A stretch of 64,000 bases of DNA from Molanna angustata (GCA_963576475.1 OY754972.1:33146556-33210555); one strand, 5' to 3'; positions 29,401-43,981 are shown, counted from the first letter of the stretch. Notes: generated by a model not told the origin, from the letters alone. Translations and numbers: made by a program.

Positions 29401-30333
29401 CCTCAATAATTAGGTTAAGGACAAATGTACCTACATAATAGGTATGCAATTTATTATCCAATGTGTCTAATTGTGGTATTTACAGTACGAGAATATTTCT
29501 ATCGATAAGACAAATTGCAATGAATTCACGTGGCTCATGTTATGATAGGTTCAACATACATACATACATAATGTAGACAGAATAATTTTAACTATATTAG
29601 GTACATACATACATACCTACATGAATGGAGTTCCTCAATAATTAGGTTAAGGACAAATGTACCTACATAATAGGTATGCAATTTATTATCCAATGTGTCT
29701 AATTGTGGTATTTACAGTACGATAATATTTCTATCGATAAGACAAATTGCAATGAATTCACGTGGCTCATGTTATGTGAGGTTCAACATACATACATACA
29801 TAATGTAGACAGAATAATTTTAACTATATTAGGTACATACATACATACCTACATGAATGGATTTCCTCAATAATTAGGTTAAGGACAAATGTACCTACAT
29901 AATAGGTATGCAATTTATTATCCAATGTGTCTAATTGTGGTATTTACAGTACGAGAATATTTCTATCGATAAGACAAATTGCAATGAATTCACGTGGCTC
30001 ATGTTATGTGAGGTTCAACATACATACATACATAATGTAGACAGAATAATTTTAACTATATTAGGTACATACATACATACCTACATGAATGGAGTTCCTC
30101 AATAATTAGGTTAAGGACAAATGTACCTACATAATAGGTATGCAATTTATTATCCAATGTGTCTAATTGTGGTATTTACAGTACGAGAATATTTCTATCG
30201 ATAAGACAAATTGCAATGAATTCACGTGGCTCATGTTATGTGAGGTTCAACATACATACATACATAATGTAGACAGAATAATTTTAACTATACTAGGTAC
30301 ATACATACATACCTACATGAATGGAGTTCATCA
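23444..30333 (+). repeat. Higher-order satellite block, right copy
   Basis: This repeats the block at 13686-20575 monomer for monomer. ACGATAAT markers are at 24154, 25778, 27634 and 29722 (7-, 8- and 9-monomer spacing again), GGTAAGCA at 24801, CAGCACGAG at 26931 and GTTCATCAA at 30329. Differences are few: the left copy's indels at 13926 and 14145-14165 are absent here, and GATAGG at 29545 is private to this copy. Confidence 0.85.
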
Positions 30334-33300
30334 ATAATTAGGTTAAGGACAAATGTACCTACATAATAGGTATGCAATTTATTATCCAATGTGTCTAATT
30401 GTGGTATTTACAGTACGAGAATATTTCTATCGATAAGACAAATTGCAATGAATTCACGTGGCTCATGTTATGTGAGGTTCAACATACATACATACATAAT
30501 GTAGACAGAATAATTTTAACTATATTAGGTACATACATACATACCTACATGAATGGAGTTCCTCAATAATTAGGTTAAGGACAAATGTACCTACATAATA
30601 GGTATGCAATTTATTATCCAATGTGTCTAATTGTGGTATTTACAGTACGAGAATATTTCTATCGATAAGACAAATTGCAATGAATTCACGTGGCTCATGT
30701 TATGTGAGGTTCAACATACATACATACATAATGTAGACAGAATAATTTTAACTATACTAGGTACATACATACATACCTACATGAATGGAGTTCATCAATA
30801 ATTAGGTTAAGGACAAATGTACCTACATAATAGGTATGCAATTTATTATCCAATGTGTCTAATTGTGGTATTTACAGTACGAGAATATTTCTATCGATAA
30901 GACAAATTGCAATGAATTCACGTGGCTCATGTTATGTGAGGTTCAACATACATACATACATAATGTAGACAGAATAATTTTAACTATACTAGGTACATAC
31001 ATACATACCTACATGAATGGATTTCCTCAATAATTAGGTTAAGGACAAATGTACCTACATAATAGGTATGCAATTTATTATCCAATGTGTCTAATTGTGG
31101 TATTTACAGTACGAGAATATTTCTATCGATAAGACAAATTGCAATGAATTCACGTGGCTCATGTTATGTGAGGTTCAACATACATACATACATAATGTAG
31201 ACAGAATAATTTTAACTATACTAGGTACATACATACATACCTACATGAATGGAGTTCCTCAATAATTAGGTTAAGGACAAATGTACCTACATAATAGGTA
31301 TGCAATTTATTATCCAATGTGTCTAATTGTGGTATTTACAGTACGAGAATATTTCTATCGATAAGACAAATTGCAATGAATTCACGTGGCTCATGTTATG
31401 TGAGGTTCAACATACATACATACATAATGTAGACAGAATAATTTTAACTATACTAGGTACATACATACATACCTACATGAATGGAGTTCCTCAATAATTA
31501 GGTTAAGGACAAATGTACCTACATAATAGGTATGCAATTTATTATCCAATGTGTCTAATTGTGGTATTTACAGTACGAGAATATTTCTATCGATAAGACA
31601 AATTGCAATGAATTCACGTGGCTCATGTTATGTGAGGTTCAACATACATACATACATAATGTAGACAGAATAATTTTAACTATACTAGGTACATACATAC
31701 ATACCTACATGAATGGAGTTCCTCAATAATTAGGTTAAGGACAAATGTACCTACATAATAGGTATGCAATTTATTATCCAATGTGTCTAATTGTGGTATT
31801 TACAGTACGAGAATATTTCTATCGATAAGACAAATTGCAATGAATTCACGTGGCTCATGTTATGTGAGGTTCAACATACATACATACATAATGTAGACAG
31901 AATAATTTTAACTATACTAGGTACATACATACATACCTACATGAATGGAGTTCCTCAATAATTAGGTTAAGGACAAATGTACCTACATAATAGGTATGTA
32001 ATTTATTATCCAATGTGTCTAATTGTGGTATTTACAGTACGAGAATATTTCTATCGATAAGACAAATTGCAATGAATTCACGTGGCTCATGTTATGTGAG
32101 GTTCAACATACATACATACATAATGTAGACAGAATAATTTTAACTATATTAGGTACATACATACATACCTACATGAATGGAGTTCCTCAATAATTAGGTT
32201 AAGGACAAATGTACCTACATAATAGGTATGCAATTTATTATCCAATGTGTCTAATTGTGGTATTTACAGTACGAGAATATTTCTATCGATAAGACAAATT
32301 GCAATGAATTCACGTGGCTCATGTTATGTGAGGTTCAACATACATACATACATAATGTAGACAGAATAATTTTAACTATATTAGGTACATACATACATAC
32401 CTACATGAATGGAGTTCCTCAATAATTAGGTTAAGGACAAATGTACCTACATAATAGGTATGCAATTTATTATCCAATGTGTCTAATTGTGGTATTTACA
32501 GTACGAGAATATTTCTATCGATAAGACAAATTGCAATGAATTCACGTGGCTCATGTTATGTGAGGTTCAACATACATACATACATAATGTAGACAGAATA
32601 ATTTTAACTATACTAGGTACATACATACATACCTACATGAATGGAGTTCCTCAATAATTAGGTTAAGGACAAATGTACCTACATAATAGGTATGCAATTT
32701 ATTATCCAATGTGTCTAATTGTGGTATTTACAGTACGAGAATATTTCTATCGATAAGACAAATTGCAATGAATTCACGTGGCTCATGTTATGTGAGGTTC
32801 AACATACATACATACATAATGTAGACAGAATAATTTTAACTATACTAGGTACATACATACATACCTACATGAATGGAGTTCCTCAATAATTAGGTTAAGG
32901 ACAAATGTACCTACATAATAGGTATGCAATTTATTATCCAATGTGTCTAATTGTGGTATTTACAGTACGAGAATATTTCTATCGATAAGACAAATTGCAA
33001 TGAATTCACGTGGCTCATGTTATGTGAGGTTCAACATACATACATACATAATGTAGACAGAATAATTTTAACTATACTAGGTACATACATACATACCTAC
33101 ATGAATGGAGTTCCTCAATAATTAGGTTAAGGACAAATGTACCTACATAATAGGTATGCAATTTATTATCCAATGTGTCTAATTGTGGTATTTACAGTAC
33201 GAGAATATTTCTATCGATAAGACAAATTGCAATGAATTCACGTGGCTCATGTTATGTGAGGTTCAACATACATACATACATAATGTAGACAGAATAATTT

Positions 33301-34371
33301 TAACTATACTAGGTACATACATACATACCTACATGAATGGAGTTCCTCAATAATTAGGTTAAGGACAAATGTACCTACATAATAGGTATGCAATTTATTA
33401 TCCAATGTGTCTAATTGTGGTATTTACAGTACGAGAATATTTCTATCGATAAGACAAATTGCAATGAATTCACGTGGCTCATGTTATGTGAGGTTCAACA
33501 TACATACATACATAATGTAGACAGAATAATTTTAACTATATTAGGTACATACATACATACCTACATGAATGGAGTTCCTCAATAATTAGGTTAAGGACAA
33601 ATGTACCTACATAATAGGTATGCAATTTATTATCCAATGTGTCTAATTGTGGTATTTACAGTACGAGAATATTTCTATCGATAAGACAAATTGCAATGAA
33701 TTCACGTGGCTCATGTTATGTGAGGTTCAACATACATACATACATAATGTAGACAGAATAATTTTAACTATATTAGGTACATACATACATACCTACATGA
33801 ATGGAGTTCCTCAATAATTAGGTTAAGGACAAATGTACCTACATAATAGGTATGCAATTTATTATCCAATGTGTCTAATTGTGGTATTTACAGTACGAGA
33901 ATATTTCTATCGATAAGACAAATTGCAATGAATTCACGTGGCTCATGTTATGTGAGGTTCAACATACATACATACATAATGTAGACAGAATAATTTTAAC
34001 TATATTAGGTACATACATACATACCTACATGAATGGAGTTCATCAATAATTAGGTTAAGGACAAATGTACCTACATAATAGGTATGCAATTTATTATCCA
34101 ATGTGTCTAATTGTGGTATTTACAGTACGAGAATATTTCTATCGATAAGACAAATTGCAATGAATTCACGTGGCTCATGTTATGTGAGGTTCAACATACA
34201 TACATACATAATGTAGACAGAATAATTTTAACTATATTAGGTACATACATACATACCTACATGAATGGAGTTCATCAATAATTAGGTTAAGGACAAATGT
34301 ACCTACCTATATATTAACAACATTCTTTTAATTTACATACGAGTAGGATATCATTCTCTATAATACTATTT

Positions 34372-34735
34372 ACATGTAACACATGAGATCCAACTGTCGA
34401 TGGCAAAATTATGATTAAATTATGAAATTGAAGAATAGGTACATACCAACTATAAACACTAAAACACAAATTAATAAATATTTAAGATATTTTGTTTTCC
34501 AACTGTCGATTCGTTCAAGAAAATTCAACCCAACTGTCGATTTGTTCAAGAGAATTCATTTCTCTTAAGGTTTTTGAGATATATGGAAAAATAAAGTAAA
34601 ATTTCAAATGTTAACCCCTGACCGAAACAAAAATTCAAAATTCTGAGTATAAAAATTTTGTAAGCCTTAACTATCTATTTATTCTGAAATTTTGAACTCT
34701 GTAAATTGAACGAATCAAGTGTATCTTATACTATC
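34372..34735. mobile_element. Rearranged Helitron-like fragments
   Basis: 34372-34497 is the 3' end in minus orientation (ACATGTAACACATGAGATC, CAACTGTCGATGGC, then the TATAAAC and AAGATATTTTG stretch). 34498-34565 has two head-to-tail 5' tips, CCAACTGTCGATTCGTTC and CCAACTGTCGATTTGTTC. 34569-34735 is an internal piece resembling 3610-3760 (GAGATATATGGAAAAATAAA, AACAAAAATTCAAAATTC). It is a scrambled mosaic with no single intact copy. Confidence 0.6.
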
Positions 34736-35849
34736 CACTTCTATCTTCCTCAAGGGGTAGGCAGTGAGAACTTATCACCGCATTCTTCTATCTTGACACA
34801 TACCTACATCGCCTCATCAACATTGATATAGGTACTGTCTCATACATGCCCATCTTGCTAGAAATGCAATTTTACTTAAAATTTCTCAACAGGTATCGTT
34901 TAGAAAGTGCATACTATGAGTTTTGTGACAATGTTTTTGTGTGTTTGGTGTATTGTGAAAACTTTTGCCCTCTGGGAATCTTATATTTGCTTAAGAATCT
35001 TATATAAATGTTTTTCATAAAAAAATCATTTAGAGATTGTCAACATTTCAAGAAGAAAAAATGAACGCTTACTATGGTGTGGAGAATTTAGTGTTGGCCA
35101 CAACCCACTCGTTTTTATATAGGTAAGTATTATTTATTTCCACTGATAAAATTTTTCATTCGATTTGTAAATTATACAGGAACCCACTCAAACACACAAA
35201 AAAATCGTCCAAGCTGTTTAGGAGTTCAGCGACATACACACGTACAGAAGAATTATACATAGAAAGATTATGATAATCACATATTTGCGACTATAAGTGA
35301 TAGGTATTAATGTCGTGCTGTAATTTAGGTACATAAGTATTCCTTATCCTTGGGTATGTACATAAGTAGGTATCACCTGATACAAATCTGGCGACCTGGA
35401 TAATTCCACTCCAATGCTATTAACATGTTTCAATATGTTTCTTACTCGATCATAACACGATATTATTTCAACATTTTAATGTCGCTTCGGTAACCGTGAA
35501 AGAATAATTTACACGAATGAGACACAAAATTAACTAATTATTTTTTGTAACTAACATATATTTAACTACATTATATATTTTTTCATGGTTAATTAGATTA
35601 GACCGTGGCGTACTTTATTGTAATGTGGCTATTCTCTCAACCATATCGGATAATTTGGTCTGCTGCGTTATCCATTAATGGACAACATTATCCTTTCCAT
35701 TGTCCAAGTGTCCAAGCCACTGGTGAATACTGACAGAATACCTACACTGCTCAAACACACACTTCAAAATACATTAAATTTTCTAATTCCAATTATGAAT
35801 TCATCCATGCACAAAACATATATGTTGCAAGGTCAAATATATACGCATA
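34736..35849. other. Mosaic without genes; includes a family X 3' fragment
   Basis: At 35066-35120 the motif GAGAATTTAGTGTTGGCC plus ACAACCCACTCGTTT matches the 3' end of repeat family X (54190-54229; reverse complement at 57185-57225). The rest is unassigned. The ORF at 35678-35872 has no recognised motif. Confidence 0.45.
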
Positions 35850-36070
35850 TATATGGTGTTTTTAGCATGTAAAATGTCCACTACGCCATATAAAATGTAC
35901 CCGCATCTTGGCTTAAAACTGCTGATTTACTAAAAGAAATAAATTTTCTTGAACAAATCGACAGTTGGTTAACATAATAATATGGTACGAAACCAATTCT
36001 CTCACATGTTAATATTGTTGATTCATTCAAGAGAAATAAATTATTTTGAACAAATTGACAGTTTGATAAG
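35850..36070 (-). mobile_element. Helitron-like 5'-terminal fragments
   Basis: 35850-35967 is the reverse complement of the region at the start of copy E. They share GTCCACTACGCCATA (GGCGTAGTGGAC in copy E), the TTAGCATG stretch and the terminal AACAAATCGACAGTTGG. A second, more damaged 5' tip follows at 36010-36066 (TTCAAGAGAAATAAA, GAACAAATTGACAGTTTG). Confidence 0.55.
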
Positions 36071-36075
36071 TACAT

Positions 36076-38265
<2,190 letters not shown>

Positions 38266-38267
38266 AT

Positions 38268-38286
38268 TGTCGGCCCAAAGTGGGGC
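38268..38286 (+). promoter_or_regulatory. Candidate primer-binding site
   Basis: TGTCGGCCCAAAGTGGGGC lies two bases after the LTR's terminal CA. It resembles the TGGCGCCC...GTGGGGC type of tRNA-primer site known in insect LTR elements, but with differences in the first bases. It is therefore diverged or only partly correct. Confidence 0.45.
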
Positions 38287-40859
38287 AGGATTTTTTAAAA
38301 AAATTGAAGAGCGCGGACTATTAGGATTTAAATTCCATTTGTATTTTTTATTTTTATTGATTGTAAGACTGGCGCCCATTCTATAACTCTTTTTAAAGTC
38401 AGATGTTTGTGTGGGACAGATTAGTGTTTGTAGAGAACGTAAAATTGATAATTAGTTCGTGTACTTTGTGGTAGCGATTCCTTTCCTTCCTTAAACCCAT
38501 CCTTAATCTGAGGACTGCGCAGAATCCATCGTCATGAAAGCCGAGCTGTGAGATTATAATCAGGAGATGACCAGAAGTCAACCAAACTATTTCTAAAAAG
38601 TGTGGAAGAGCCCATTATGACCAGTCTTATTCGAGAAATACCATTCAAGAAATCTACTCAATCAGGTTGTATTGTAAACTAATAAATAATTAAATGTCGT
38701 GAGGACTATAACATAAAAATTCACTTTCTTTTCAGTACAAAACTTGAGTTGTCATCAATTATTATTAATGTCTATTTTTTTTGGAAATCTATAAATTGAT
38801 TAGAATTATTTTTCTGATTTCATAATTAAAATGTCACATTTTAACTGAACATACATAATGAGGGTATCAAATTTTTATAATTGAAACTGTCTTCAAAAAA
38901 CATCAGGTTGTATAATTTTAATTTGTCGTTGGACTGTGCTAAATGTTATTTCATGTTTGGTTTGCATTTTTAATGTTGAATACCTATGTTATAGATAAAA
39001 ATATATGAATCTTTATAAGCGTTGTAATTTCCTTTTTGCTAACATACAACATAGTATACATTTTTCTTGGGTCGGTCATAAAATTTGAACTTGTAAAAAA
39101 TAATTATAAAAATCATATGTTAGGTAGAAATTAATTAGGAGATTGTTGTGGTAATTAACAAAAAGAAGTCTGTCTGATACCTGCATAGAATCAACATTGT
39201 TGCATGGCAGTTAATATTTTTTTTTCTTGTAACAAGTGAAAATAATCAATGTCTTTTTAAATAATGATATTATTGATATAATACTCTTCGTTGATAATAA
39301 AAAGTTTTCTTAATTCATGTTGAATCAATATAATTAAAAGGAAATGGTGTTTTAAAACAATTTGAGTCTTTATTCTCTGTTGGGGACATGTGTTTTTTTT
39401 TTCAATTTTGATGTTAAAAGTTCAGCTATGTTGTATAAAATAATAACTGAAAATGTTCTTTTGAATTGAATCTCAAATCAATGTGTGCTATAGGGAGTTT
39501 TGTTTATGATTGTAATGAATATGCAATTAAATATTTTCACTTTTACAGATGGAATGTGTTGGTGAATTCTATGAAATATTTTTGGGAATGCTGAATTTGA
39601 ATCTGCTGTATAATCACAAAAAATCAAGGCTCGGAGAGATGATATTTCTATATGGATTTTGGTCTATTTCTTATTTAAGGTATTCCATGTTTGTTAATTT
39701 GGTCTGACATAAACATATGATGTAATATTGTCATCTCTGAGAATGATTTAGTTTGAATTTACCAAATGTAATGTTACTTCTTGATGATAATAACTTCATT
39801 TTTATATGGAAATGAGTCTTGTTTCTATTATGAATAAATTGTTTAATGTTTCATATTATATTTATGTTGTCTAATGTGTGGTACACAGTATCGACCTACA
39901 ACAACATGTTACGCTGGTTATTCAATAGAAATTAATGTTAATAATTCAGAAATGTTATGGAACTCATCGTTCAAATGATAGAATCTTTATGTATAACAAT
40001 ACACTTTTTGTATAATCTATTTGACATTTTACTGACTATAATCATTGTAGTTTATTTTAGAAATGATTAACAATCATTAAAATTAATGTTGGGGATATAA
40101 TACTGTTTTAAAGTTAAAATAAATGAAAATTAATTATATTCTTTTGTCAAAAGTGTAATTAACGCCATCTATACGGCGGGAGGAAAACTTATGTAGTTGC
40201 ATGACTACTCGTGCTGCAACTAAATAGTTGGTTCTGAGTTATGAAATATTTGTAATTGTTAGATATGATTGTATATTGATTGGAAATAATGTAGCGTGTA
40301 CTAATATGTTAATTTTATAAAGAAACTCTTCTTTTTTTTGTAATTGTCATACACATTACAAAGATTATTGTTTTCGGTACGAATAATTAATCATGTTGTA
40401 TCAAATCATCCTATATTGTGAGTAATAAGCTGATGTTATAAAATCATTCGTACGTTTCGGTACTTTCTTTTGACATTTCCACAATATAAAATTTCTTTAA
40501 AAATGGAACGTATAGATGACGAGTCAATTACGGGGATGAAATTATATTACGGTGTAGTGCGGTGTCGGATTTTTGGATAGGCTTTGGATGGACAGATTTC
40601 AGTTTAATAATCTTGTTCAGCCTTGGGTGTTCAACTGTTTGGCATTGGGCGCACTGTGATGATTTCTATTTTTGTATTTGAACAAATGGCGAACAAATCC
40701 AACATTATTCTTTTAAATTTGATTAATTTGATTTTGAAATCAACTGTCTTAGGAATGTAATTTTTAATTGATTAATACTTTGCTTAAAGTTTTGAAGTAG
40801 TTACTTAGTTTTGAATTTATAGCTTTATGAAAATTATAAATTGATGATTTCATCAAAGT
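38287..40859. other. Non-coding interior of the LTR element, 5' half
   Basis: This is where gag and most of pol would be expected. I see no ORF longer than about 60 codons and no protease, RT or RNase H motif. AT-rich, with T-rich and A-rich runs. Confidence 0.6.
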
Positions 40860-41333
40860 ATGCTGCTGCGTTATATGAATGGTACTGTAAATGTCTCAAC
40901 AGGATATACACTTTATTTTCTTTTTCACGGTCGTGAACAAATTCTGTCAGGTGAGATGCATCAAAGGTATCAACCTGGACCCATCTCAGTAGATGACATG
41001 CAAATAGAAAAGCCCCATGATTATGCTGAAATGCTAGATGAATTAAGAATTGTTTTTTTTGAAGTTCAGAAGAATCTTATGTCAGCTTTTAAACGCAATG
41101 CCACTTTGTATAACAAAAATAGGGTCGAACGCTCTTATAATGTAGGTGACTTTGTCTACCGGAGAAATTTTGTAAACTCCAAAGGTGCTGAATTCTTTTC
41201 ATCAAAATTAGCTCCACGCTTTGTTAGAAACAAAATTATAGCAAAAATATCACCTGTAGTTTATACATTAGCGAATGAACAAAATAAGTCTGTAGGGAAC
41301 TTTCACATTAAGGATCTCTTAAAACCAGATTAA
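40860..41333 (+). pseudogene. Ty3/gypsy-type integrase C-terminal remnant
   Basis: An open frame of 157 codons without internal stops. Residues 18-31 (TGYTLYFLFHGREQ) match the end of the integrase catalytic region that precedes the linker. Residues 56-95 form a charged helical linker. Residues 96-157 (GDFVYRRNFV, SSKLAPRF, ISPVVYTL, VGNFHIKDL) match the C-terminal DNA-binding module of Ty3/gypsy integrases, which in the family helps target and bind DNA ends. The zinc-binding N-terminus and the DDE catalytic residues are absent, so it cannot be an active integrase. The frame ends at TAA with no downstream env-like gene. Its openness could reflect youth or mere chance. Confidence 0.75.
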
Positions 41334-42232
41334 TATTAAATTTTTTTTATGTCTGTATCATCAGTATGATACAACTGTATCATATAATTTGTATGTTTTC
41401 ATTGCCAATACATGACATCCATATCTGCTTAATGCTATTATCATTCTCAGGATTATAATATGTCAGATGACCAAATTAATCAAACATTGATAAATGTTTA
41501 CACTGTAAATATACTGTTTTTTTATAATGAGAAATTTCTCGAGGAACATATTGGTACTCTGATGGCATATGTTTAATATGATGGGTTCCTCGACAAATTT
41601 AAATGTAATTATATTGTGAGGAATGCTGTGATGGAGTATTTCTTCACAATATTGAGATGTCATACACTTTAGTTTTCATTCAGATGAGTTAGTTCTATTT
41701 TTATGTCAAAATTTGTAGAGCTACATTGTACTTGCTTTTTTATATTAAAATGTTATCCTATATTGTTTAGATGTTGGACTATAAAACTAACATTTTCCAA
41801 GGAAAATTGTCTAGTATATGTCATACAAATTGTGTTGATGGTAAATATGATCCTGAATGAAAACCTAAGTATATCAATTTGATAAAAGTTTGTATGTAGA
41901 GCTCCTATTTTATTTCATGTTGGTTACTGCATATGTAATGTTCTTGTTTATAAATACCAATTTCATACTGTAATATGAAATTGATTGTTATATGTCATGG
42001 TATAACTTAAAATGCTGAAATGTCATTATATTCTATTTTTTTTATTACAATAATAGGAAATTTATTTGATAATTCACTCATTTTTCTACCATACAAGAGT
42101 TATATCTATGGTATCACGTGCATGGAATGCCATGGTCTTCTTCCAGATAACTGTGCCGACCAACTCAGTTATCGTAGACTGCATCTGGAGATTTAGTTTG
42201 GTCAACTAGATGTCTGATGTAATCAAAACGAA
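41334..42232. other. Non-coding interior of the LTR element
   Basis: No coding signal. Short ORFs have no recognised motif. A palindromic patch (TTTCATACTGTAATATGAAA) lies near 41962. Confidence 0.5.
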
Positions 42233-42640
42233 GAGACACTGATCATTGTCTGTCACATGAGATACATGAGGTGACACACTTGGTGTGCGATAGAAGAAAT
42301 TACAAATTGTTGAACGTTATAAATTTTCTCAAATCTTATCATTCTGTAAACTATTTTTTATAACCTTGCATGGACTAGTGTCCTTAATCATAACAAAGAG
42401 ACACTGTCACATGAGATACATGAGGTGACACACTTGGTGTGCGATAGAAGATATTACGAATTATTGAATGTTACAAATTTTCTCAATTCTTGTCATTTTG
42501 TAGATTATTTTTTATATAATTTTGTATGTACTAGTGTCCTTAATCATGACGAAGAGACACTGTTACATGACATACATGAGGAGACACACTTGCTGTGCAA
42601 CAGGAAGAGTTACAATTTATTAGATGTTATAAATTTTTAT
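42233..42640 (+). repeat. Three tandem direct repeats of about 155 bp inside the LTR element
   Basis: The motif GAGACACTG starts copies at 42233, 42398 and 42554. Each continues with ACATGAG.TACATGAGG, GACACACTTG.TGTGC, then a TAGAAG/TACAAATT-like stretch, TTATAAATTTT and (copies 1-2) ACTAGTGTCCTTAATCAT. The first copy has a 10-base insertion and the third is truncated. Copies 1 and 2 are closest. The weak ORF at 42425-42643 runs through copies 2-3 and has no known domain. Confidence 0.85.
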
Positions 42641-42982
42641 TAAATTTAGTCATTAGATATTACATTTTTGATGTTCTGTCTAGCTGATGATTTTATGTAT
42701 GACATATTGGGTAATCTGTTACCAAACCTGATCTCTAATACCATGATATATAACAACATTTTAGTTAAGATTGAATTCTGTTATGATCAAAATAGTGTAA
42801 TGCAAATTCAATATTGGACTTATCACATTCTTGAATTATTAATTTTAAAATTGCATTATATTATTATTTGTTATGGAGAAATAAGATGCTGGTATAAAAT
42901 TTCTTTTGTTTAATATAAAAATGTTTTTCATCTGGGATCAAAGTGGATAAATTTTATGCATTTATCTTCCCGATGAATTTTC

Positions 42983-43022
42983 TTATCATGGGTAAGGTGT
43001 TTATAGGAGGTACTCATGATAA
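42983..43022. other. Hairpin 1 in the LTR element interior
   Basis: A 12-bp stem (42983-42994 with 43011-43022, one G.T pair) and a loop carrying AAGGTGTTTATAGGAGG-like sequence. It is a relative of the hairpin at 43259-43299. Confidence 0.7.
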
Positions 43023-43258
43023 CTGATGTTTATAGTTATTGATAATGATTATTAAAATAATGATATTTTACATTTGCTATGTCTGACACATAAATCTTTC
43101 ATAGACAAATTTACATGTTAGCTTTCACATTTCTTGGCTTACAATTAAGACTTACATGTATGATACTGAGCTAAGCTCACAATTTGATATGATGACTATG
43201 ATGCTGTTTTAACTGGGAAAATATTCTGAACTTTAAATTTTCCCTATGATGAAATTTT

Positions 43259-43299
43259 TTATCGTGAGTTAAGGTGTTTATAGGATGGACTCACGATAA
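43259..43299. other. Hairpin 2 in the LTR element interior
   Basis: An 11-bp perfect stem (43259-43269 with 43289-43299) and the loop sequence AAGGTGTTTATAGGA shared with hairpin 1. Stem position 6 is A-T in hairpin 1 and G-C here. Confidence 0.7.
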
Positions 43300-43304
43300 C
43301 TGTA

Positions 43305-43981
43305 TCACGCTTGAAGATACATGGTATCTGAGTGATTCTGTTCAACATGAGAGCCTCTTCCGCAGATTCTAGCTCACAATGAGAATTAGCACAAATGAAA
43401 GCTAATCCAAGCTCACAATATGGAGACAAGATGAAAAGCTAAGATGGGGTTTCCTTAGTTTTCCATCGATAAAAAAAAAAATAATGAACGCTTCTCGGGA
43501 GTGTCATTGAAGGGGTTAAATAATCAAACGTGAGTGGACTGAAAACGTTCACCACTAGATCTGTAAATACTGTATTATAATTGTTATTACGTCTGTTTTA
43601 TGAACAGAGGGGTTTCATTTAAATGAATAGTTAATCTTGACAGCAAGTATGTCAAAATTTGGAATTTTTATTTAATATGAAAATTTTCTGTTTCAGCTAG
43701 TTTAAGAATTTTATATATTTTTATGGTAGATAATTTTGGTTATTTTTTATTATGTAACTGTTCCAGATCTGCCACCAGTTATTTAAATGACAAGGATATG
43801 TCGTTATCAGCGACATAGACTTATGTCATTTGAACTCTAACATTTTCCTTATCCTTAAATTGTAGGTGTTTTTCCTCGCGGGATTCGGTTGAGTTGGAGA
43901 ACATGGGACTTATGCCAGTTATATTCACTAATTTCTGTTTTTCAAATTTACTATCAAAACATTTTTTTTCTTTTCTTTGTT
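43305..43981. other. Non-coding 3' end of the LTR element interior
   Basis: No coding signal. Short AGCTCACAAT motifs recur near 43164, 43371 and 43414. A stretch of A's follows at 43471. Confidence 0.4.

Larger units (their letters stand above)
4276..34306 (+). repeat. 232-bp satellite DNA array, about 129 tandem copies
   Basis: The marker GTAGACAGAAT recurs at 4507, 4739, 4971, 5203 and so on, exactly 232 bases apart, up to 34213. The first copy begins mid-monomer at TAGACAGAAT and the last stops mid-monomer after AATGTACCTAC. Copies are near identical. Recurring alternatives are TATATT/TATACT, GGAGTT/GGATTT, ACGAGAAT/ACGATAAT and TTCCTC/TTCATC. Each monomer holds two CATA tracts, a CACGTG palindrome, ATCGATAAG and a 6-bp dyad (TACCTA-5-TAGGTA). 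Rare indels concentrate at 8970-9220 and 13920-14165. The 60-140 codon ORFs in the array are repeats of one non-coding frame. Function is unknown. Centromeric, heterochromatic or sex-chromosome location cannot be decided from this window. Confidence 0.97.

Noticed and set aside
4276..34306. CRISPR array or telomere
   Set aside because: Monomers are contiguous with no unique spacers, so not CRISPR. TTAGG occurs once per 232 bp (AATTAGGTTAAGG), not as the tandem TTAGG of insect telomeres.
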